Assembly: GCF_032854445.1 (NCBI RefSeq)
Contig: NC_088300.1
Coordinates: 44,511,682 to 44,575,681, forward strand
From: Liolophura sinensis
Taxonomy: Eukaryota; Mollusca; Polyplacophora; Chitonida; Chitonidae
DNA: 64,000 nt
Reading direction: 5' to 3'
Positions 52,976-64,000 of the stretch are shown here, one piece after another (the first letter of the stretch is position 1; each line of letters opens with the position of its first letter). The translations under genes were made by a program, and so were the position numbers. The notes below the pieces were generated by a model that worked only from the letters and a program-made list of their open reading frames with translations, made no database searches and was not told where the DNA came from.

Positions 52976-53245
52976 ACTGATTGACTGATTATTGAGTAAC
53001 GTCATACTCGAGAACTTTGCACCCATATATGAAGAAGGTCAGTTTTGTTGGGCAGAGGAAACCGGAGTTACTTGGGTAAACCACCGACGTTGGGCAAGTT
53101 ACGGATACACACTCCCACTTGTAACATACATACTCTCGAGCCATATTGGTGAAACATTATACAAACGATCTTACGAGCGTTGTCAACCACTTTTTATCAC
53201 AGCGAGAATTGAGGAACCAGCTGATGTTCCTTGGGTAATCATCGT
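52976..53245 (-). mobile_element. SINE-like repeat of a fourth type
   Basis: Starts with a tail-like attgagtaacgtcatactcg. It contains ggagttacttgggtaaacca and accgacgttgggcaagttac, shared in diverged form with 62900-63025. Strand is inferred from the tail-like start. Head not defined. Confidence 0.4.
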
Positions 53246-53965
53246 TTTTTGAAATCAAACACCATAGTTTTCGGATAATAATCCCATACACACAGCTATA
53301 TCAGTTGTGTTTTAATGGCCCCTGTCCATATAACCATCATAGAAATTTTATCTAGCATAGGCCATAAACGACTCCTCTTCCCAGCTGGAACAGAATTTGA
53401 TACAGCATCAATCGTTTTTATGCGTGTATACCATTCTTATGAATGGACAGAATGAAGCGATAAAGAAGTAATGATATGACCCAGCCTTAAAACAAAGACC
53501 TGGCATAAAAATGCGTTGGTGAACCTTTAACATTACCAAACAGTTTATAGGTTATACACTCATTTTCAAAGCGTTGTAATATTCTGCAATTATATATGTT
53601 CCCTCTGTCTTTTTCATAACTACAGGTGCATTCACAAAGAAAAGCTGTCTCCTCTTGGTGCATGACTATATTTCCCTTATATTGTTCTTTAACACACGTA
53701 GGCCTATTCATACACACATTGACTTATTTACTGCAAAACGTACTGGTTGGCCCGAAGCGTGTAAATAAAACGTACATATTACGCTGACGGACAGACACTG
53801 CGTACACGACAAGACTGCATCACTACGTTACTGATGCAAAGGTTAATTATGCAGTTTGTGATATAAAAGCCTACATCCTGAAAACTAAGATGACTGTTGG
53901 AAGATACAGATCAGAGGAAAGCATTTCACAACTTTCGCCCCTTACAATATTAAAATTTACAAATG
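53246..53965. other. No gene seen
   Basis: AT-rich unique sequence. Confidence 0.5.
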
Positions 53966-54300
53966 ATCGGACCGCTTCGGTCGCCTAATGCCTAGAACGC
54001 CTGCCTCTAAGTCGGAAAACCCCGGGATCATGCCCGGGTAGGGTCATACCGTGGACTTTAAAAATGGTACTTGCTGCTGCCTCATCAGTGAGCGGTTAGA
54101 GCAAGAAAACATGACTGGTTGGCCCGGCACCAGTATAATGTTACTAGGAAGGGGTTTCATTTCCGCTGTCTTCGGTATGATATTTCAGTGACGGCAGCAT
54201 GGACAGCAGTGTATAGGTCTGCATGTACCTTCACACACCCAATGACTCATCTCCGTTATGAAACTGACAAACAGTACGACGTCAAAACGCATACATGCAT
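53966..54300 (+). mobile_element. SINE family C, second copy
   Basis: Head gaccgcttcggtcgcctaat, B-box-like gggatcatgcccgg, shared motif ctttaaaaatggtacttgct at about 54057, and gtcttcggtatgatatttca as in the copy at 335. Diverged A-box. Confidence 0.6.
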
Positions 54301-54379
54301 ACATATATTCTTTTCATTCTTATGATATAGAATTTTAAAAATGCTTTTGTAAGGTGGGTGCGTATTTCACACAGGTTTA

Positions 54380-54485
54380 CATAACGTCTCCGATTTCCTC
54401 CAACCTTAATGCTGGCCGCCGTTGTATAAGTGAAATATTCTTGAGTACGGCGTAAAACACCAATCAACTAAATGAATTAATAAAT
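54380..54485 (+). mobile_element. SINE family A, 3'-end fragment
   Basis: tgctggccgccgttgtataa, gaaatattcttgagtacggc, gtaaaacaccaatcaac, then an A/T-rich tail. The fragment lies directly after the family C SINE. Confidence 0.8.
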
Positions 54486-55030
54486 ACATAAACTCTGGTC
54501 GACCGTTGCAAGCAGCAAGCATAACACTGTACATGGCCATCTTCTTTTTCCAATGAATAATGTCCGTGAAAAGTCAAATCATGTGCTCCATAATTTCAAA
54601 TTTGAATCGTTTAATGGTCTAACTGATTGGTCAGGGCCAGACACCACTGTCAATGGCCGCATTTCACGAGGGACTTCATCGGCATGGCTGTGCCACTATG
54701 AATGAGTAAACTCTTTTAGTTGGTCGTCCTGGGGTTTGATTACAGACAGATGAACTGTACTCATCCAAATGTAGTCATGCCTAATCTGACGGAATTTGTC
54801 CTCGACTGCTTCACTTTCAATCAACACTCTGGAAATGGTAGATCTACAAAATCCCCATAGGTTACGTCAGTCACAGGTGACCTTTATTGGCACAGGACCT
54901 TTATTATCCTAAAGTAACAAATAAATCGAGTGTTTGTTATGTCTAGTGTTGCTCATTTCAGTATTAATATGTGTTCCATGAAGAAAATGCAAACCTGTTT
55001 AATTGTTGATTTTAGCAAAATAAATATTTT
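54486..55030. other. No gene seen
   Basis: AT-rich unique sequence. Confidence 0.5.
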
Positions 55031-55061
55031 TTATTTTTTTTTTATTTATTTATTTATTGTT

Positions 55062-55104
<43 letters not shown>

Positions 55105-55260
55105 TTTGTAATAGAATTATGCATTCATATAACGACAGGATTAAGGATTTAAGGATAAAGAAAAAAGGAAAGTCTGGAGAAAGCTACTCCACTTCGGCAG
55201 GTATCTAACAAACATCCTGACCAACAAATCAGAGCTGGATTCGAACATACGTTAAAGAAA
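55031..55260 (-). mobile_element. (TTTA)n tract, probably the tail of a decayed SINE family A
   Basis: About 70 bp of (TTTA)n at 55038-55108. Further right there is a weak head-side match (cagagctggattcgaac near 55230), as in reverse family A copies. The microsatellite is certain; the SINE body is not. Confidence 0.5.
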
Positions 55261-55337
55261 CACCACTATAGCTACAGGAATGTAAAATATACCCAATTAT
55301 ACAAGAAAATATAAAGTCATCTTGTTAATTATTCAAA

Positions 55338-55568
55338 CCCGCTCCTATGGCCTAGTGGTTAGAGCGTCCACCTCCGATTCGTGAGATCTGTAATCAAATC
55401 CGGGTCGGGGAATACTAAATTCTTTAAAAATGGTACTTGTTGCTGTTTCCTTTGACATGTAGATGTTAAAACAAGGAAACATTACAAGGTGGGCAGTATG
55501 TAAGTACACGCACACCGAATGTCGTTCGTCGTTACATGACTGAAAACTTGCAGAGTACGACATATAGA
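55338..55568 (+). mobile_element. SINE family C, third copy
   Basis: The best tRNA-like head of the family: A-box-like tggcctagtggttagagcgt and B-box-like aatcaaatccggg, then ctttaaaaatggtacttgtt and a 3' part ending ttgcagagtacgacat. Confidence 0.75.
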
Positions 55569-55582
55569 GCCAGGCAGTTTCA

Positions 55583-58160
55583 CTATTTTATAGAGGAAAC
55601 ACTCTCTGTGACTTGCCTTTGCCACACTTTCATAGTGTAAAACTACATGTAGATGAATGACTCAAGAAATAAATTTTACTATGTCAAAGCTCACACAATA
55701 ACGTTTTTAATTTGTTGCTCAAACATATATGACTTGTGGAGTCATGAACGCCGCAGTGGATTTGGATAAATGCTGTGCTTGGAAATGGGATACTTTCTGA
55801 TATTTGGAATCAGCATTCAATGGGGAATTGAAGCAGGACTGCAGTCGGCTCTTTGAACGGAATAGATTTTCGTAAGCCATGTAAATCCTCTGTCCGCATT
55901 TGTAAAAGACAAGGTCCTTTCCAGTAGCAATACATCACAGGCAGAAGACTCAGACTTCTGGGAAAGTAAATTCCCTCTCTGAAGCAAGAAATAAAATGCT
56001 ATCAGGGAGATGGACCAATGGAGAAACCATTCATATACTGATGTATTGTGTAGCAGACTATAAATGATTAATACAAAATATGACAAGATTCTTCCTGACC
56101 CGATGTCTCCCGCAGTTACTAGAGGGAAAAGAATTAGAATATAGCGGAGTCACTTTTTACGAACATCAACCCGCATTCAAGAGCACAATGATTGTTTTCT
56201 TTGCCAATGATCGCCCCAAGAGCCGTATATACATGCAGCGCCACTCATGCATATAAGTAAAGCATAATAATCTCATATGATGAGACACGAACACGCAACT
56301 GTGTTTGCTGCAGATGTTAAACTCAGCTAAATCGTCTATTTTGTCGCAGACGATCGGCCCCTGGCCAACAAGATCGCGACCTCAAATCCAGTCCCCGAAC
56401 CCTAGATTAGGAATTAAAGTGAGAAAGTTTGTCCTCACTTTGGCAAGGGACTGTGGTTTTATTCGACTGTGGTTTTGTCCTTTCTTTCACAAAATATAAA
56501 CATGAACACCGTCGTATCACGGCTATAGTCTTGATTTCGGCATTAATTCTCAGTCATATAAATCAATAATTAAATATTGAGTATTTCGCGCTTTAATACG
56601 TGAAAATTTCCCCCTCAGCACAACCAAACTTTTTATTCACCAGCTGAGAACTGAATTTGTGGAAACTGTTGTCGCCACATGGTTAAAGAGCATGGCTATC
56701 AATCGTTAGGTCACATGATTTGTAAGTTCAATATCACATCAGAGGATACTCAAGGTACCACCCATGCATTCATTGTTTTCATGACCTTGCTGGGAAGCAG
56801 CGGCCAATGCACCCCCTCCGTAAGAGTCTTTTCTATGGAAATATCAATGCTTATGTCTGCGTTATCCAAGCACATGACCACAGTTATACCTATTATGTTC
56901 TGCCACTGAACTTTTGGTGAATCAGTCGCCATTTTGTCTCAACCACTGGGACTTTTAACACACTTATTGTTCATTTAATACAGTTCGAATGCATCGCCTG
57001 TTGCCACTTGAAAGGAATAACGGGACTTTATGGCGGACAACTTCCTAATTTTCCCTGGCATTGCAGTGTTTACCGACAGTAAAATAAATCTGGTTGCCTC
57101 GTTTACAGGATGCCAGGAAAGTAATCCATCGTTGGAATTTGCGACTTTAAAAGTGAGTTTGTTTTGTTGACTTGTGTCTAATTAATTTAAACACGCCATT
57201 TTCAGGCATGTTATAGAATGAGAAAGTCTGCATGTTAGTAATCATAACATAAGCTACATCATTTAGGCTGAAGAGTGGTGTAGTGGGGGGGGGGGGGATT
57301 GTTGCGAATTGTAATTCAAAAACTGTAAAACTACTTTTCCACAATTTTCATTGGTATTTCTCTGGTGATAAACATGTTGGGCCGTGTATTCGAACATTAG
57401 TTTATCTGGCCCCCTTGCGGGAATGTTAGTATGCCGCCGGACACATCAATAAAATTTGATTGAGCTTTGCGCCGTCCTCAAAGGCAAGGGTATCTACATC
57501 GCCTCCAGGAATACCTGAAATACTTCGTGCCCTCGAAGGATGGGGTCTATCATGCGATTTCGTTTGTCAGCAGCCAGATATCTCCATTGAGGGTTTCTAC
57601 TGATACCGTCACACTCGCGGGAATGATACAATTATGGTAAGTATTGTTGTTAATAGCATTTGCCTAGTATTTTTGTCACATTAAGTGAATAAGTTTTGAT
57701 GGTATGAGTGTCTAGAACAAGAGTTTCATATATTCGATAAATTGACAGAACTGAAATAATGACGCTGTTAATAGTGACGTTAAGGGGCCTCTGAAGACCC
57801 CTGGAAGAATAAAAAGCTATATATGATTTTATTTATATAATTGTAGTTTTACGTCGTTCTCAAGAATACTTTATTTTCACCCGATCGGGACAAACCCACT
57901 ACCATCTGTAAGTTTTAATATTGTAAGGGATAAGAGCTGTAAAATGCCTCCCTCTGCTGATCTGTTTCTTTCAACAGTTACACGTATCTTAGTTTTTAGG
58001 CCGAATGTGGACTTTGATATCATGAACTAAATCACTAACGTAATCACCCGTAATCCCTGCTTAAGTCACGTCTGCAGTGTCTGTTGGTTAGGAGTAATCT
58101 ATACCTGTTTCAAATGTTCTTCATCTTGTGCTCCTTGTCTTCGAACACAAGGCCTCTCGC
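55583..58160 (+). repeat. Segmental duplication, copy 1
   Basis: Collinear with 59487-62832. Nearly identical blocks include 55739-56090 against 59630-59985, 56280-56820 against 60180-60690 and 57400-57600 against 61720-61930. It ends with a shared reverse SINE A fragment (57829-57925) and the block cttcatcttgtgctcctt near 58120. It lacks a 41-bp segment and about 250 bp that are present in copy 2. Conserved short frames (for example LLQRGNLLSQKSESSACDV on the reverse strand) occur in both copies but show no known domain. Confidence 0.9.
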
Positions 58161-58179
58161 GTTCTCGTTTGGAATCTCG

Positions 58180-58640
58180 CTCCCTCGTTCAATTCTTGAT
58201 CAAATGTCGTCTGAATATGAACCATATCTGGCAATTAGCATTGAATCTCGACTAAAATCTCGTAAGAACCCCCCTCCCCATGTTCTTTTAATCTAGTCAG
58301 AATGTCGCTGTCTCCACGAAATGAATAATTTCATATCCAGACTGAGGTTTCCTGGGGAGCGACATTCGGACGACAACGCGATATTTGGAAGAGATTTGGT
58401 CGACAGTGCGACATTCAGGCGAGATTTCTTCAATCCAGAGGGCGACATTTTAACCTACTCTCCCTCTATAATGGCGGGTTGATCTCGACCAGATCTAGCA
58501 CTGTCGTCTGAATGGCTGTTGAACCCCGACTAAATCTCGCGTCTCGACTAAATGTCGTCTGAATGTCGCCCTGTGGCCCGAATCTCGACCAAATCTCGCC
58601 TTCCGGTCTAGTCAGGGCTACCCGCTGAGGGTTTGCGATT
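58180..58640. repeat. Inverted and direct repeat block with TCGACTAAATCTCG-type motifs
   Basis: The motifs tctcgactaaatgtcgtctg and gaatgtcgccctg occur several times on the forward strand at 58205-58270 and 58480-58610. They are complemented by gcgacattcggacgac and gagatttggtcgac at 58358-58420, so the block can fold on itself. It lies between the two segmental-duplication copies. Confidence 0.65.
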
Positions 58641-58949
58641 GGGCTCCTGTTCCTGATTAGGTTGCTGTCGCTGTTTGAAATCCTCAATGTAAGGGTCACG
58701 TCAGCACTTTCGACTTTCGATGTGGGTTATTCTCGGCCGCATGTACGAATATGAACTTAACTCACGTGGTGTGGCTTTCTATTTCTTACCACACAAGCTG
58801 CGTGCAAGTCCAATAATCCGTGTTAAAGGCTGTCACAGGGGTCGCATGGTAACCCATATACTCTGCTTGGTGTGTGTGTGGGGGGGGGATGTGTTTGTAA
58901 AAGAGATTTAGTAGTTACTTGTATACTCTTTAGTATTAATTGTAAAAAG

Positions 58950-59002
<53 letters not shown>

Positions 59003-59244
59003 AACAATAACAAAAGAGAAAGCATAAGGTGAATTAAAAGACGAACTTCTGAGCTTCTCACTTCATAACAATCAAAAATATGTTCAATGCAATGCACCAT
59101 GCAGTCCATATTTGCAATATTTCAAATAATCATAATAGTATATGTAATAATAACCTTTACCGTAGAACAACAATATCACGAATTAGGCACACACAATGCA
59201 AGGTGTTCGGTGACTGAAAAAGGGCAGAACAGTTTAGAACACAC
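58641..59244. repeat. Spacer with (ATT)n microsatellite; no gene
   Basis: A (TAT)n/(ATT)n run at 58951-59000 and a G-run near 58872. No coding region supported. Confidence 0.6.
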
Positions 59245-59420
59245 CTGGAGGGCCTTTACAATGGTTTGGCATTTAGGGGTTAAAGCAAGGTAACGGGACT
59301 GGGGTTGCAGTGACGTCTGTCTTTGGTATCATACTTCGGCGACTGAAGCGCTTTAGCGACATGGACTCACCCTGCCGGCAGAAGATGCAGTATACACACA
59401 CCGAATTTCTGAAAAATTGT
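59245..59420 (+). mobile_element. SINE family C fragment before segmental copy 2
   Basis: tgtctttggtatcatacttc, then gcgactgaagcg, matches the middle of the other family C copies. Its place before copy 2 mirrors the family C SINE before copy 1. Confidence 0.5.
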
Positions 59421-59486
59421 TTAGTGCGACGTAAATTCCCAAGCATACAAGCAATGTACGTACAAAGATGCTCAATATTTTGTAGT

Positions 59487-61933
59487 CGAAACAGTTTGTG
59501 TGACTTGCCCATACCACAGTTTCATAACGTAAAACTACATATAGAGGAAATATTCTAAATATAGATATCATTATATCAAAGCTGACACGGAAAGGTTTTC
59601 AGTTTGTTGCCGAGACATATGTGACTTGCGGAGTCATGAACACCGCAGTGGATTTGGATAAATGCTGTGCTTGGAAATGGGATACTTTCTGACATTTGGA
59701 ATCAGCATCCAATATTTGTGTGCACTGAGTATAGGTTTTGAAATTGCCGGATGGGGAATTGAAGCAGGACTGCAGTCTGCTCTTTGAACGGAATAGATTT
59801 TCGTAAGCCATGTAAATCCTCTGTCCGCATTTGTAAAAGACAAGGTCCTTTCCAGTAGCAATACATCACAGGCAGAAGACTCAGACTTCTGGGAAAGTAA
59901 ATTCCCTCTCTGAAGCAAGAAATAAAATGCTATCAGGGAGATGGACCAATGGAGAAACCATTCATATACTGATGTATTGTGTAGCAGACTATAAATGATT
60001 ATACAAAATGTGGCTGTTACTAGAGGGAAAAGGATCAGAGTATAGCGAAATCACCTTTACAAACCACCAACCACACTCAAGAACACAATGACTGAGTTAT
60101 TTGCCATTGATCGCCCCAAGAGCCGTATATACTTGTAGCGCCTCTCATGCAAACGAGTAAAGCATTACAAATTAAACACGATGAGACACGAACACGCAAC
60201 TGTGTTTGCTGCAGATGTTAAACTCAGCTAAATCGTCTATTTTGTCGCAGACGATCGGTTCCTGGGCAACAAGATCGCGACCTCAATTTCAGTCACCGAA
60301 CCCTAGATTAGGAATTAAAGTGAGAAAGTGTCCTCACTTTGGCAAGGGACTGTCGTTTTATTCGACGTTTGTCTTTTTTGCACAAAAAAATAAACCTAAA
60401 CACCGTCGTATCACAGCTATAGTCTTGATTTCGGCATTAATTCTCAGTCATATAAATCAATAATTAAATATTGAGTATTTCGCGCTTTAAACCGTGAAAA
60501 TTTCCCCCTCAGCACAGCCAAACTTTTTATTCACCAGCTGAGAACTGAATTTGTGGAAACTGTTGTCGCCACATGGTTAAAGAGCATGGCTATCAATCGT
60601 TAGGTCACATGATTTGTAAGTTCAATATCACATCAGGGGATACTCAAGGTACCCGTGCATTCTGGGAAGCAGCGGCCAATGCACCCCCTCCATAATAGTC
60701 TTTCATGAAGTTCACTGAAAACCACATGCATGCCACTAATGTGACACATAGAAAAGTTTCCCAGTATACACCAGTTTCCTTCATTTGTGGTGTTCTGGCC
60801 GCCATTGTGGGAAAATCAATATAATGTACTCATTTGCCATGGAGGAATTATCCAAATATAAATATAATGTATTTTTTTTCAAGTCGTTTGTTTTTCATTG
60901 CACTTTACGCGATGCACATGGAGAGACTGACGGACTGACATCCAAACAGGCAGATGAACAGACATAGTGAGGATATTGAACCAATTAAAGAAAGGCATCC
61001 GACAATAGGCGCGTTACTTCCCGCATTTAAAAATGTTGGACAATTTAGGGAGATTTTCTTATAACCTGTAGGTAATAGATGAATTGCAGCACATCAAGCA
61101 TCCAACAACTGACTTGCCTGTAAGACGAACAGAAACACCGACGTTGTTACCGTAGTTAATTACTTTCAAAATCACTGCGGGTTGCCATTGTGAAAGGGCA
61201 TTGTTTGAATATCCATTACCATGTGACTCATAATCAGTCGCCAGTTTTTTCCAAACCACTGGGACTTCTTTTGCATTTAATACAGCTCGAATTGATCGGT
61301 TGTTACCTCTTGAAAGGTATAAGGGCACTTTATGGCCAACAACGTCCTAATTTCCCTGACATCGCTGTGTAGTGATACCTTTACTTACTTTTCTCTACTG
61401 ATTCGAATTGTAAGATAGTTAACACGTAGTAAAATCTGCCTCATTTACAGGATGCCAGGAAAGTAATGCATAGGTTGAATTTACATCTTTTACCGTGAGT
61501 TTGTTTTGTTGACTTGTGTCTAACTAATTTAAGCATGCTTGTCATTTTCAGCCAAGTTACACAATGAGACAGTCTGCATGTTAGTAGTCATAACACAAGC
61601 TATCTCATTCAGGCTGGAGATGGGGTGGGGAGGGGGATATTTGTTGCGAATTGTAATTCAAATATTATAAAGCCACTTTTCTGGTGATATATTGGCTGAA
61701 TATTCGAACATTAACTTATCTTGCCCCGTTGTTGAGAGTACATGCATGTTCGGAGTGTTAGAATGCCGCCGGACACATCAATAAAATTTTATCGAGCTTG
61801 ACGCTGTCCTCACAGACAACAAAAGCGCAAGGGTGTCTACAACGCCTCCAGGAATACCTGAAATACTTCATGCCTCCGAAGGATGGGGTCTATCATGCGA
61901 TTCCGTTTGTCAGCAGCCAGATATCTCCAGTGT

Positions 61934-61964
<31 letters not shown>

Positions 61965-62832
61965 GGGACGTCAGATGCCGTCAAACCCCCTCGAATAATA
62001 CAATTATGATAAGTATTGCTGTTAATAGCATTTGCCTGGTATTCTTGTCACATTAAGCGAATAAGTTTTGATGGTATTAGTGTCTAGAACAAGAGTTTCA
62101 TATATTCGACAAATTGACAGAACTGAAATAATGACGTTGTCAATAATGACGTTCAGGGACGTCTAAAAAGCCCTGAATAATTAGCTACATATGCTTTTAT
62201 CATAAAAACACATATCAATATGTAGGAGTTACCCGTAGTTTGTTTATGATGACGGCAGAATCTTATATGATTTTACCGAGAATGGAGAACATTTTCTGTG
62301 GAACCTTTACGCGAAATGGTGTCAATAAATGGTCAGTCTTCTTCTGATTACTATTTATTTGTCTTAAGAGACCATTGATGACGTGCAACCAAGTTTCTCT
62401 TTCCACGTTAGCGAATGTAGCTATCCACGTCAGTCAGTCATTATGCCCTGGTGTATGTTTTTATTTATTGATTTATCTGATTGCAGTTTTACGCCGCTCT
62501 CAAAATCATTCACCTTCACATTATGGTGCGAAGAAGCCGAACCGAGATCGGGGCAAACCCACTATCTTCCGTAAGTTTTAATATTGTAAAGGGTGGACGT
62601 TGTGAAATGCTTTCCTCCCCTGACCTGTATCTTTCACTAGTTATTTACGTTTTCAGGCCGAATGTAGGTTTTGATATCACAAACTGTTTCATTAACGTGA
62701 TCAATCGTAAACCTTGTTTTGGTCGTGTACGCAATTTCTGTCGGTCAAGTTAATAAACAAGCTTTGTGGCGCAAACTGTTTTAAGTTTTCTTCATCTTGT
62801 GCTCCTTATCTTCGAACACAGGGCCTCACTTC
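59487..62832 (+). repeat. Segmental duplication, copy 2
   Basis: Homologous to 55583-58160 in the same order and orientation. It differs by a 41-bp segment near 59715-59756, a replaced stretch of about 0.5 kb near 60700-61225, a (GT)n/poly-G tract at 61930-61967, and an extra segment of about 250 bp (62210-62460) before the shared SINE A fragment (62467-62580). Confidence 0.9.
61930..61967. repeat. (GT)n plus poly-G tract
   Basis: About nine GT units followed by about 20 G. Absent from copy 1 at the matching site (57575-57600), so it arose or expanded after duplication. Confidence 0.95.
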
Positions 62833-62899
62833 CTCAGGAGGTTTCTTATTTACCCAGTAAAGGCATACCTTAAACATCAGGCACTTTTTTGTTTTGTCA

Positions 62900-63025
62900 A
62901 TGTCGTTAAACGCCAGCTCAAACATTTTTCACGTATACGATGTCGATCAGTTTCTGGGTGGAAGTTACCGGAATAAACCACCGACAATTGGCAAGTCACA
63001 TACGGAATTTCTCTCGTGTGAAGTA
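62900..63025. mobile_element. Diverged second copy of the fourth SINE-like repeat
   Basis: gtcgttaaacgccagctcaa, then ggaataaaccaccgacaatt and ggcaagtcaca, similar to 53060-53110. Boundaries uncertain. Confidence 0.35.
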
Positions 63026-63113
63026 GTTATAAGCATGCTATAGTGGTGTAAGAAAAGTGGTTTTTAGCGAATCATTGTCTGCGCAAACGATCCAGCCAGA
63101 TTATAGTAACCAA

Positions 63114-63167
63114 GGATCTTGGTGACTATAAGCGATCCACGTCGCTCGCTTATAGTCACCAAGATCC
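63114..63167. repeat. Perfect 22-bp inverted repeat (hairpin)
   Basis: Arms at 63114-63135 and 63146-63167 are exact reverse complements (core gatcttggtgactataagcg) around a 10-base loop. A third related arm, tatagtaaccaag, at about 63102-63114 matches with one mismatch and could pair alternatively with the left arm. Confidence 0.9.
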
Positions 63168-64000
63168 CATGGGCACGGAGAGTGGGTGAATGTGCAAATT
63201 TCCTGTTCTAGACCGGTTTTACTCGGCATCTCGAGTGTTCTGTCGATCGAAAGGCAAGCTCCTTAACCGTCAACCTTCCCGTCAATCAAAAATGAAAAAA
63301 ATAAATAAAAAACGTATATTTTGACCACATTTGTTGCTCTTGTCGTTACTCTCCTGTCAGATTACAATTTTCACTTTCTTCCTTAAAAGAAAAATGCTTC
63401 TTGAATCGACCATAATTGAGCTGTTGCATTTCGACTGTCTAATCTAAACTGTTAGCTAAACTTGACATGTGGAGGGTTAGGTAGATCTATGTTATATACA
63501 AAGTTCGATTTTTAGTGGGGAGGTTGAGATGGAAAACAGACTGTGACAATAAAAGTGTGATACATTATCCACATATTCAGGTTTGACAGGTAAGTATACA
63601 GTTACAGTGTATTTCGGCAAATTGTGACCAGAGCAAAAAGAAATCGTAGAAAGGTCTGAGCACTGTGAATAGCTCTGCCCTGGTTTGTCTGCTAGATATG
63701 CTGATCCATCGTCTGGTCTGCTGGGGCAACGTTTCCCTCTGGCACCTTCACCGCCCCGCTAAATATATCATTATCTAAAGAGATATCGGTGGGTCGGTTC
63801 TCCGGGGCGGTCTAGACGATATGAAAGGCGGGAGACTACGGCCAGTGCGCTCTGTGACATCCCCCGAGTGGCAACAGCTGTAACCAACATTGTTTGCCTT
63901 GTGGCCATAGAAGTGTAACCAAATGTATAGAGGAGATGGAATTGGGTGAAAATTTTGACGTCAGGATGAACTTGGAAGTACAAAACCAACAATGGCCCAG
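63168..64000. other. No gene seen
   Basis: Unique sequence to the window end; a reverse 73-codon frame near 63771 has no recognised motif. Confidence 0.45.

Overview
This window looks like nuclear DNA from a marine lophotrochozoan, most likely a mollusc. The basis is low gene density, abundant tRNA-derived SINEs whose tails end in an ACACCAAT-type motif and (TAAA)n, long CA/TA/GATA microsatellites, several minisatellites, and one metazoan receptor gene. I cannot name the species, and I cannot separate gastropod from bivalve on sequence alone.

Only one intact protein-coding gene is clear: a full-length, intronless-in-CDS class A GPCR at 10482-11792 (+). It has every aminergic landmark residue. 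It also carries motifs typical of the invertebrate D1-like dopamine receptor type 2 (Dop1R2, also called DAMB or INDR). An in-frame stop 12 bases upstream fixes its start, and a polyadenylation signal lies about 100 bases after its stop. A likely 5' untranslated exon begins near 9739.

The rest is mostly non-coding. Region by region: 0.3-6 kb holds SINEs of three families, including a SINE nested in another SINE and then tandemly duplicated, plus a 44-bp degenerate minisatellite. 9.7-12 kb is the receptor. 13.7-14.65 kb holds degraded retroelement 3' ends in inverted orientation, with a Penelope-like look. 18.7-21.3 kb carries very degenerate tandem repeats. 23.07-23.96 kb is a 58-bp minisatellite. 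24.68-25.04 kb is a SINE with a perfect 14-bp target-site duplication. 25.7-27.1 kb has long dinucleotide tracts. 28.2 and 32.2-32.5 kb hold two opposite-strand, broken copies of the same unknown coding sequence. 32.9-33.65 kb has a SINE with a clean duplication and a 78-bp (26-codon) minisatellite. 37.95-38.82 kb is a 33-bp minisatellite. 43.4-43.95 kb has SINEs nested in each other. 45.06-45.61 kb has an unrecognised open frame with a faint dUTPase-like C-terminus. 53-63 kb is SINE-rich and contains a diverged segmental duplication of about 2.6-3.3 kb (55.58-58.16 and 59.49-62.83 kb) that flanks a palindromic repeat block. A perfect 22-bp hairpin lies at 63.11 kb.

No operon-like or multi-gene system is visible. 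The genes do not form a pathway. The main content is one receptor locus embedded in repeat-driven sequence. All repeat and family assignments were made by eye, without database comparison.
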